This document shows positions 48,044 through 56,205 of a stretch of DNA of 64,000 nt, in pieces. A program made the translations under genes and the position numbers. Within the stretch, counting starts at the first letter, position 1, and the number at the start of each line of letters is the position of its first letter. The notes under the pieces are model-generated. The model saw only the letters and a program-made list of their open reading frames with translations, was not told where the DNA came from and ran no database searches. Location: NCBI GenBank assembly GCA_025435555.1, contig JAIWWG010000110.1, forward strand, positions 27,281-91,280, given 5' to 3'. Source of the stretch: Chytriomyces cf. hyalinus JEL632 (lineage: Eukaryota; Chytridiomycota; Chytridiomycetes; Chytridiales; Chytriomycetaceae).

Positions 48044-48895
48044 ACATAAGGTTCATAGACATAATGGGAGGCAGCTGTGGTGGTAAGCTGTGTACCGAGG
48101 CTTTAGCTGCACTCTTCGCTGCTGGTTTTGGTATATGCTTGGTACCAAGTCCATTTGTTTTGGGCATCAGAGGCCCACCAAGGGTAAGTACTCAGTGCAA
48201 AATGACAATATCCTCTCTGACCTGTGATCATTCTTGTTGATCGTCAGCATTCCAACTACATCAATGGCGCAGTTTTTGGTCAGTGCGCAATCAGCCATCA
48301 CCGCGGTTCAACTGTCTGAGGTTATGCTCATGTTACCAATCCCATGTTCCATACGGAATGACCCCTTGCTCGGCGGTTCTGGCTTCACGAGATGTCAACA
48401 GGAGATTCCGACTGGGAGTCATTGGTGCGTGTCACTTCGGAAAGATCAAAACTTGACAAAAAGGATACTTCAAGCATCCAAATCTGAACACGTAAGCCGT
48501 TGCTGCGTTGGCTGGTTTAATGAAGAAGAAGTTGATGTGGGGATGCCTCCAGACGTAGTTACGAAAGGCCGCTGCCGACCCTGCGAGTGCCCGCCGTGCG
48601 CGAAGCGCGCCACGCGTGTGTTGACTTGCTGCTACGCACTCAGATATAATCTTCACAAATGCCTCATTTTTAAGGATCGTTTTGAATACAAGCTGAGTCT
48701 GGAATTCTCTCTTTTGCATTAATTACTTTGCATTATTCCATGGTTATGAACAACGACGCATCCTCGTGAAAGTGAACACGCATTTCAGGCACACCGAGTT
48801 GACGAGGAGTCAACTGTCCGAAAATGTCCGAAATGGGAATAAATATACAGAGATTTTTAAATCCACGTAAACTAAAAATAAAACACAGCATAAAT
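48044..48895. other. Unassigned 0.85 kb between the two repeat genes
   Basis: A plus-strand frame from ATG 48064 reads MGGSCGGKLCTEALAALFAA and continues with a hydrophobic GFGICLVPSPF. A GTAAGT donor near 48184 and CAG at 48247 would add HSNYINGAVFGQCAISHH. This is a possible small membrane protein but very uncertain. A TGTCCGAAAATGTCCGAAA box lies at 48815-48833, before copy B. Confidence 0.3.
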
Positions 48896-50122
48896 ATGTT
48901 CGCCAGATGCTTTGCTCTGCATCCAGCCATCCACAGTCGCATCAGCAACAACTTGCGAAGAATCCCACTTGCGAGTGTCTTCAGTCGGGATATCAAGTCA
49001 TGTCTATACCGCCATCTCGCAACGTCAACCACACGTTATGCAGCTTCAAACAGCCCTCGCAATATTCGAAAAACACTCGTGAAACTCGTCGGTGAGGATT
49101 GAGCGGACAGGCTGCTTTCGACGGACGGTTTCATTTGCCGGACTGACGCCTTGCTTCCAATTCTTGATCATCTCACTATCAAAATCGGAGAGAAGGATGC
49201 CGCTCGATTGCTTTCAACCGACGGTTTTTGCGCACATCATGATGTTCTCCTCCCAGTGTTGGATAATCTTTCGGAAAAGTTTGGCTTGAAATCGGCAGTT
49301 TCCCTGCTCTCAGCCAACAGCTTTTGTGCACGCGCTGACACTCTGCTGCCTGTTTTGAACTCTCTCTCGGAGGAACTGGGGACGGAATCTGCAGTTAAGC
49401 TGCTTTCAACAGACAGTTTTTGTGCCTGCGCGGAAACTCTTCTGCCGATCTTGGACTCTCTTTCCAAGAAAGTGGGGATGGAAGCTGCTGTCAAGTTGCT
49501 GTCTTCGGGCAGTTTTTGTGCACGCATTGAGACTCTCCTTCCAATTTTGGAATGCCTTTCAAAAACAGTTGGGACGAAAGCTGCAGCGGCATTACTTTCG
49601 AAAAACAGCTTTTGCGCTCGATCTGAAACTCTCATGCCTGTGTTGAATAATCTGTCTGAAAAGATTGGGACGAAATCTGCAGTGGCGTTGCTTTCGACCG
49701 GTAGTTTTTGCGCTCGTGCCGAATCTCTGCTTCCAGCCTTGGATCATCTGTCTGATAAACTCGGGAAAGTGTCTGCAGTCCGTCTACTATCCTGGAACGG
49801 CTTTTGTGTGCGAGTGGATGAGCTGATGGCTAAATATCCTGAGATTCAGGCCGTGCTGGGTGAAAAAGGTGCCGTCCGTGTTCTTTCAAATGCCTATCTG
49901 GCTTCTATGGACGCATTACAATGGCGAGAACTTCTGGCTTTTATTCGAAATGTGCAGCCTGGGGATACTTTGTCGTACTTGGGATCAAACGAGATGATGT
50001 CAAATTGTAAAAAGGTTGGTTGGGGAAATTGCGCGGAATTGTATCGGAATGCATCTCAAGAAGAGAGGACAAGAGCAGGGTTTTTGAGGTTGGTGGACGA
50101 ATACGCGCGGGAAGCATTGTGA
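48896..50122 (+). pseudogene. Tandem 32-aa helical-repeat protein, copy B (one in-frame TGA)
   Basis: Leader MFARCFALHPAIHSRISNNL runs to HLATSTTRYA, basic and free of acidic residues for about 25 aa, as in a mitochondrial presequence. A TGA at 49100-49102 stands where copy A has TCA. Otherwise the frame is open to 50122 (about 408 codons). Eight exact 96-bp units span 49103-49870; the dipeptides after LLS are TD, TD, AN, TD, SG, KN, TG, WN. Unit 8 is degenerate (VDELMAKYPEIQ), followed by the cap GAVRVLSNAYLASMDALQWR and NCKKVGWGNCAELYRNASQE. Each unit predicts helix (AVKLLS), 2-residue loop, longer helix with an internal Pro (LLPVL). This is the register of TAL-effector-like repeats, but no search was possible. 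Function unknown; organellar nucleic-acid binding is a hypothesis. Ends 45 bp from the convergent ROGDI stop. Confidence 0.75.
49103..49870 (+). repeat. Eight 96-bp tandem coding units (copy B)
   Basis: Unit starts at 49103, 49199, 49295, 49391, 49487, 49583, 49679 and 49775. All have the same length with no indels, encoding 32 aa each. Confidence 0.95.
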
Positions 50123-50167
50123 TCAGGATTTTCTTGGACTTGTACTTTCCCTCTTTGCATGATGACA

Positions 50168-51290
50168 TCAATCTGTGGCGAATGTATACCAAGAACCACA
50201 CATCTTCCCACGGATTTGAAAATATTGACAGCACACACAGCAGTCAAACATTATTATTTTCGAATTGCATTTATTTAACATGAAAGCAATGACCAGCTTG
50301 ACGGTAGCATCCACCAACGCAATCGCAGCAGTCATGTCCGCCTCCAAATTTGCCAAATTCGGACTCTTGGATTCCAGGTAAAATTCGTCCATAATCTCGA
50401 TGGGTTTTCCCTTGTATTTTCTGTGTGTGTTGTTGTTGAGTTGGTGCCTGGAAATCAAACCACAAATAAACTCAACCCGATTTTCATGTTTTTGAAACGC
50501 GATAGAATCTGTGACTGAATTTGCAGCGGGATTCCCGTGTTGGGTTGGTACCCAATTGAGAACACGGACACTGTCAGTGTGCTCACATTTGTCACGTACA
50601 ATTCGACAATCAGGTCATCGGGAAGTTCCGGAGAAAACATCCAAAGAATTATATAGTATGCGTGTGACTGCTGCAGCCCCCAGCTCAGCAGGTTAAACAC
50701 AAACCTTGCCGCCATTCTCACGCAACGGAAACAACTTTTCCTCATCCACGACGCGTAACAACGTCAACGCCGATTTCAAAAGTGCCGAAATATCCGAGAA
50801 TTGGTGAACTAGCCAAGAAGCATCGATTTCATGGACCGTTGCGCATTCACGCGCTTCAATGAGAAGTGATGATAACATTTCGATTTTGTCGAGTGCCAGG
50901 GATACAGTTTGTACGAATGAGGAGAGTTGGTGTAGGATGAATGGTGGTGGTGCGGGTGAGACTCCGATGCGGATGGGTGTGGCAGAGTTGCGGGAGGGGA
51001 GGCGGAGTGTTGGGTCGTTTGCGGCGTTGGAGAGATAAGTTTGGCATGGGTGTGTAATTAACAACAACGAGATTGCGAGATACCGCTTTAACGACGACAG
51101 CACCATCTAAAACCACGATTCCTTTGACGGCGTCAGAGTTTGCGCTTGTGATGGGTAGAGTCTGGGGGCCCTTTCCCGAGGCTGATTGGACGCTCTTTCT
51201 GCTGCATTCGGCGATTCTTTGAAGTGAGGATGGGAGGCTGTGGAGCAACAGCCATTTGAATTCGCGCGATGAGTCTTCGGAGAGTGTCAT
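50168..51290 (-). CDS. ROGDI: ROGDI / Rav2 (RAVE complex subunit)
   Basis: Partner of the V-ATPase assembly factor RAVE in fungi. N-terminal exon from 51290: EDSSREFKWLLLHSLPSSLQ, then SDAVKGIVVLDGA, as in the family start. The next segment gives LRLPSRNS and FILHQLSSFVQTVSLALDKI. After the intron starting at about 50692 comes MFSPELPDDLIVELYVTNVS, the most conserved ROGDI block. The last exon is HRKYKGKPIEIMDEF to TAAIALVDATVKLVIAFM, with a tail closing at 50168. Exon borders between about 51095 and 51070 are unresolved: the frame shifts by one there without a clean GT...AG pair, so an error or unusual splice is possible. Its last exon was copied to 47771-48043. Confidence 0.8.
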
Positions 51291-51348
51291 GGGATTACTT
51301 GTTTATTTTTTATTCGAATTTATATATTTTCAATGTGTGCTGGTTCCA

Positions 51349-51765
51349 TCAGGTCACGATCATTCGCTCTGCTGCCTTTGTGAATCCTTGCAAGTTGTAC
51401 ACGCGCGCCAGGTCTTCAACGCTTTTTAACGTGTCTGAGTTGTCAAAGCCGTTCTCTTCGAATCGAGCAAACAGTGCAGATGCGAGGAGCACCTCTGCGT
51501 GCGAGTAGTCTCCGAGAGACTCGTGCGCGTGTGCGAGTGCAATCTGTGCAGATATGGCTTCGGAGCTTGTGTCACCCTTGAGTGCTTTTGTTTGGTGCCA
51601 AGTCTGTGCGAGAGAGTCCACGATTGAGGGTGACGATGAGGGCATATGGCTGTGTCGGATTTCGCTGCGAGTTGTGATCGTGGTTGTGGTGAATCCGTTG
51701 ATGGTGATGTGCTTTGTCGTTGTTGTGGTTGTGGTGGTCTTGGCGACCTGGCGTGAGGATTGCAT
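51349..51765 (-). CDS. Small TPR-like protein
   Basis: 138 codons from ATG 51765. A Thr-rich start (AKTTTTTTTT, TTTTITT) is followed by helices with TPR-type spacing: ISAQIALAHAHESLGDYSHA, then SALFARFEENGF and SVEDLARVYNLQGFTKAAERM. Two or three repeats at most. No partner can be named. It shares the strand with ROGDI and is about 60 bp upstream of its start. The first ATG may not be the real one; an ATG farther in (MPSSSPSIVDS) would drop the Thr run. Confidence 0.55.
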   Translation of the reverse strand: MQSSRQVAKTTTTTTTTKHITINGFTTTTITTRSEIRHSHMPSSSPSIVDSLAQTWHQTKALKGDTSSEAISAQIALAHAHESLGDYSHAEVLLASALFARFEENGFDNSDTLKSVEDLARVYNLQGFTKAAERMIVT

Positions 51766-51847
51766 TTGTTGGTTCGCAAAAAAGAAATATGGGACTCGAT
51801 TTTACAAAAAGATGGGTTTACTTGTATTTCGCTCTTTAACGCGTTCT

Positions 51848-53584
51848 TCAAAATCCGGCCAGTGTATGGGCCTCCTCTACTTTTACAACACAGGCCAAGG
51901 GAAACACTCCCTTCAACCCCTTCATTGGCTCCAGCCCCATTGCCCAGCCATCCTCAAACGCAGTCAGCATAATCACATCGTTGCCAACAACCAGCGACAG
52001 TTCATCCTGCATTGTCGCAGCATACGCATGCATCACACGCATAATCACTCCAAACGAGCCAACCGTTTGCACAGTACCAGCCTGTGCAACTGCTGGCACC
52101 GGGATTGCCGCGGGTGCTGCTGTTTGTTGGACTTTCTTCATTGCATCCAGTCCAGCACTCAGCTCTGAAAACAATTGCTCCAATTTAACACTGGAACTCG
52201 TTGTACGTTTGCTAATCTTGCTCAATTTCCGACTTGCAACTGTGCTGGCACGGTTGCTACCAGCCACTAAAACACTGCTGTGGCGTTTAACGCTTTCCAC
52301 GGATCCGCCGGGACTCTCCCACCCAACCAACTGAAAAAAGCCGCGCCTGCCTGTAGCCAAGTTCATCCCGTATCCCCACCCGTCATCAAACGTGTCTTCT
52401 ACAAATACATCCTCGCCGGCTTGAATTGTTAATTCGTCCTCATGTTCAGGAACGTGAGCCCATTTGGCGCGAATAATTCTTGCAGACTCTGCAGATGCGC
52501 CGGATCCGGATTTTATGGTACCACGAGATTTTCGGCCGTTGCTCCAGTGGGAGAGGCGTTTTAATTCTCCGACAGAGAAACGGTTTGATGAACTGAAACT
52601 GAAGCTTCGATGGGAAATTGTGGGGTTGGAGCGTTTACGGCGGGCGGAGGGTGTTAATGCTGCTGCTGCTTCGGCGGGGTACCCTATACGAGTTGCTGCG
52701 GATGACATTGCTGTAGTTGGAGCGGTGGAGATTTGAGTGGATGGTGGAGGCGTGTGGAAGAGATGGGAACGGTCTTTTTCCTTCATGGAGTCCATTTTCA
52801 TGTCGGATGGGTGTTGTTGTTGTGAAGTCCAGTTGATGTTGCGGGAACTGTAGACGAGTTCGACTTGGGGTTGTTCTTCGAGATCGGATTCGTCTTGCTT
52901 TGAGCGGTCTGTGACGCGTTTCATGTTCCAGCAGCAGCCAATTACGACAAGGATTAAAACTAGGGCGACGAGGGAGGATAGGACAATGACCATGGGGTTG
53001 AGGGAGGCGGTGGTGGATCCGAGGGAGTTGTTTGGTGTTGCTGCGGGTGTTGCTGCGGGTGCTGCGGGTGCTGGAACGGGGGCAGTATCGGGGCCAGCAG
53101 TGGTCATGACGATTGCGGACGGTCGATCGGTGTTTGATGCTGAAATACCATCGGGTGATCCTGCAGAGGTCAAGACTTGCTCCTGCCTCCGCCGCAGTTC
53201 CTCTGATTGCAATTGGCAACACGTTTCTGTTGTATTGATGGCACAAAAGGCGTGAAATTGGGACGGGTCCAAAAAGCCGCACTGGGTTGATTCTAACGCC
53301 CCGATGCAATCAATTTGATCGAAATTCGAATTTGACGTTTGCTGCAATGGATCTCTACATAGCACCGGCATGGCCTTGTCCTTGTTTAGGAGCGCGCAGT
53401 GGGTTGATACTGCTGCTGTGCATGCGCGCGAGACTGGGTAGCGGAGGGTTGCTTCTGTGTGTTGCTGCAGGAGGGTGTTGAGGAGTTGTGGCTGCGCGTA
53501 GAGACCCGCGAATCGAGGGCCGCATGGGGATGATGGGTGCAGTTGCGTGCAAGTGTCTGTGTGTTGTCGCTGTGGGGTACCCAT
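51848..53584 (-). CDS. Single-pass membrane protein with two cytoplasmic SH3 domains
   Basis: Single exon, 578 aa. Residues 1-190 are Cys-containing and probably extracellular (repeated CTA, CIGALESTQCGF, TTETCCQLQ), then a Pro/Ala linker. One transmembrane helix is near 197-218 (MVIVLSSLVALVLILVVIGC) followed by basic residues. A Ser-rich cytoplasmic region carries SH3-1 (about 365-420: IIRAKWAHVPEHEDELTI, GWGYGMN, GFFQLVGW) and SH3-2 at the C-terminus (VMHAYAATMQDELSLVVGND, GWAMGLE, GVFPLACVV). The layout resembles fungal SH3 membrane sensors, but no orthologue is claimed. No signal peptide is visible at ATG 53584, so an upstream exon with one may be missing; CACCCAG directly before the ATG is a possible acceptor. 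Confidence 0.8.
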   Translation of the reverse strand: MGTPQRQHTDTCTQLHPSSPCGPRFAGLYAQPQLLNTLLQQHTEATLRYPVSRACTAAVSTHCALLNKDKAMPVLCRDPLQQTSNSNFDQIDCIGALESTQCGFLDPSQFHAFCAINTTETCCQLQSEELRRRQEQVLTSAGSPDGISASNTDRPSAIVMTTAGPDTAPVPAPAAPAATPAATPNNSLGSTTASLNPMVIVLSSLVALVLILVVIGCCWNMKRVTDRSKQDESDLEEQPQVELVYSSRNINWTSQQQHPSDMKMDSMKEKDRSHLFHTPPPSTQISTAPTTAMSSAATRIGYPAEAAAALTPSARRKRSNPTISHRSFSFSSSNRFSVGELKRLSHWSNGRKSRGTIKSGSGASAESARIIRAKWAHVPEHEDELTIQAGEDVFVEDTFDDGWGYGMNLATGRRGFFQLVGWESPGGSVESVKRHSSVLVAGSNRASTVASRKLSKISKRTTSSSVKLEQLFSELSAGLDAMKKVQQTAAPAAIPVPAVAQAGTVQTVGSFGVIMRVMHAYAATMQDELSLVVGNDVIMLTAFEDGWAMGLEPMKGLKGVFPLACVVKVEEAHTLAGF

Positions 53585-54399
53585 CTGGGTGAGTTGGTGA
53601 TTTTGTTAAATTGGGGGTGATTTTTTCAAAACAAAATAATTTGCAAAGTAATTGAGAGGAGAAGGTCATTTGGGAGCGGGACTGCCAAGGCGTGTTTGTT
53701 TGCACGTGTGTGTGTGTGTGTGTTGTGTGTGTTGACGCTGCTGCGAGGGAGCGGAGGCGAGAGAGAATGTCCGAGAATAGATTGAGAGTGACGCTCCGTG
53801 CGTTCAAGATCCTGTCACGAAGGGATGGGTTCCCGTGAACAAAATGCAACTGCCCCCGTGTATTAGCTGTCCATTCCAAGACTGTTACCAGCGTTATTGA
53901 CGATTTTGCGGATTAGTCTCTCGAGTGCAGTGCTCCTACTGAAATCTCAACGGCGCCTATTGGAGTATATGGACCGTATTCCGCGAGTGGACCAAACTTG
54001 TTAAGTTTTTCCGGATTGGGACGCGCGTATAATCCCACGGTACGTGCATCGGAAACTGGGTTTCAACTCAATGCCACATCAAGTCCCTCACGATGGAGAA
54101 AAACAATGGTACAGAACGGTTGTGCTAGCGACTATCGTTGGAAGTGAATGTGGTTGTGATTGTGATGGGAGTTGCGTCGATTCTTGTGGTGGTTGTTGGG
54201 GGAGCGAAAGATGCTGCCAATGTGCTCATGTTGTCGCAGAACAAGAATGCGCGGGATTAAGGACATGAATGTGGATCGATCGCTTGAGTTTGCGACTGTG
54301 GATGGGAAGGATAATGCTGTTGGGACGGGGACTGCAGCTACTTCAGTATGAGCAGACCTCATAGTATTTTATTGGGCATGTTTGGGGTTCAGCTGTCTT
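53585..54399. other. Upstream region plus a possible decayed 3' exon
   Basis: Includes a (GT)n stretch near 53705-53730. On the plus strand 54140-54350 reads a hydrophobic VNVVVIVMGVASILVVVVGG and later MNVDRSLEFATVDGKDNAVG, with intervening stops. It looks like the tail of a lost membrane-protein gene next to the retroelement. No intact gene was found. Confidence 0.3.
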
Positions 54400-54957
54400 T
54401 GTTTGAATTTCTATGAGGCCTTTCTACCAAACTTAAACACAGCAACTGTTAGTTGTGTGCACAGCCAGATCAGAGATAACAACTTCTTTAATACCTTAAA
54501 CACAGCAACTGTTAGTTGTGTGCACAGCCAGATCAGAGATAACAACTTAAAGAGAAAAACTAAAACAAAAACTCCTTCTTATATCCCTTTTCCAGGCTGT
54601 TCAGCAGCATGCCCCAGTGCATGCCCTCATGTCCCACGATTCTCGCTCTTCCGATCCCTTCTGATTGGTGGATTGCGCAATTTCGCCTGTAACCCTCGTT
54701 TTTACACCAGTAACCCTCGTTTTTACATCGGAAACATTCCTTTCCAGTCCGGATGCATGACAAACCAATGTGCCACCCAAAACTGCATAAAATGCGCTGC
54801 TTCCCACCTCCGGATCATTCATAGAACTCTCAGAATACTCGGAAATGCTCAACTCCCCGTTTCCTGCACTCCTGTGAGTTTTGGTGCTTATGGACGCACT
54901 CCTGCTACTCTGGCTAACTCCAACGACTCCAACACTTCCAGGATCCGAATTTGAACA
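54400..54957 (-). repeat. Copia LTR (left end of palindrome)
   Basis: Reading the minus strand it starts TGTTCAAATTCGGATCC after a purine-rich tract (GACGAGGGGGAG) and ends AAATTCAAACA, giving TG...CA ends. It contains a roughly 54-bp direct repeat with 63-bp spacing (54432-54485 and 54495-54548). It matches 62868-63426 in inverse orientation. Confidence 0.8.
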
Positions 54958-56200
54958 CTCCCCCTCGTCCAAAGCCACCAAACTACATCCAGCTTGATGT
55001 CTACTGAATAAATTCTTGCCCAGACTCTTGGTAAAAATGTCGGCAGTATTGCCTTGAGACTTGACTTGTTCTGGTAGACAAGTACCATTCCTGATTAGCT
55101 CCCTGAGGAATTCAACCTTGACAATCAGGTGCTTGGTCCTTTCAAGAGCCTTCTCACTGGTAATGATATCCAGTACAGCCTTGTTGTCACAGAAGATCTT
55201 GAATTTCTTCTCCTTGATGATTCCAAGTTCAAAGAGCAGTCCAGACAGCCATTGGCCTTCTTGTGCAGCATGAAAGAACCCTTCCAACTCACTGTGGGTA
55301 GTTGAAGTGCACACATTCTGGATCTTCTTGCTCTTCCAAGATACAGGATTGCCATCCAAGAAGAAGATGTAGCCATAAACAGACTTGGCAGTTTGCAAAT
55401 CATTTGCCCAGTCTGCATCAGTGTAACACACCAAGTCATAGCTCCCCCTGAACTGGTATTCCAGTGCCAGGCTTTTGCTGCCTTGAATGAACCTGAGTAG
55501 TTCCATTCCTGCTTGCCAGTGCTCATCAGTGGCTCCACTGCTGTATTGTCCAAGTTGGCTTGCAGCAAACGCAATATCTGGCCTTGTCCAGATCATGGGG
55601 TACATCAGACAGCCTACCAAGCTTCTGTAGGGCCTGTCAGTCTCTGGGAGGTCGGTGTTTCTCCTCAATACCAACCCAGAAGGTAGCGGGGTGTCTCTTG
55701 GCTTGCAGTCTTGCATTTGGAACTGCAGTAGAACCTCTTGAAGAGCTCTTTCTTGACTGATGTACAGCTTCTTGCTCTGCAAATCGCGCTGCACATGCAT
55801 GCCAATGTAGTTTTCCAGGTAGCCAAGATCTTCCACTTCAAACTCCTTCTTGAACACTGTCCAGAAGTCTTGAAGGATGGGACTGCTCTTGTCTCCAGCT
55901 GCTAATACATCATCAACCCAGACTACAACCAGAACCAAATCTTTGTCCCAGCTGCCTTTGAAGAAGATGCATTGCTCATGCATGAGAGGCTTGAATCCAT
56001 TCTTGAGCAGGAAGTTGGTAGGCCGCCGCTTTCCCTCCAAGCTCTACCAGCTTGTTTGGTCCCATACAAAGCCTTGAGAAGCTTGTAAACGTGTGGGGTT
56101 TGCCAGGATGAATTCAGTTCTTCCTCAAAAGCCTTTGAATTGAAGGCATGTACACCCTTCCTTCCTTCCAGCGTGCTGTTCAGAAACGCAGGCTCTGGAC
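54958..56200 (-). pseudogene. Copia reverse transcriptase-RNase H fragment
   Basis: The minus strand opens inside the RT (VYKLLKALYGTKQAGRAW), then VVWVDDVLAAGDKS with the catalytic VDD. RNase H follows (DLVCYTDADWANDL; TTHSELEGFFHAAQEGQWL; HLIVKVEFLRELI) and ends in front of the LTR. There is one frame break near 56040. Integrase and gag are absent; at about 56205 it is fused head-to-head to the plus-strand fragment. Confidence 0.85.
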
Positions 56201-56205
56201 ATCCC

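Noticed and set aside
48896-49102. TGA recoded as an amino acid, suggested by lone in-frame TGA codons in repeat copy B and the KDZ transposase.
   Set aside because: Many intact genes in the window end at TGA, and copy A has an ordinary TCA at the same site; mutation or error is simpler.
49103-49870. CRISPR-like or satellite array.
   Set aside because: The 96-bp units diverge, keep the reading frame and encode a conserved scaffold; they are coding repeats.
51270-53600. Plus-strand frames opposite the SH3 protein and the TPR-like protein.
   Set aside because: They are shadows of the minus-strand genes, without motifs or splice logic.
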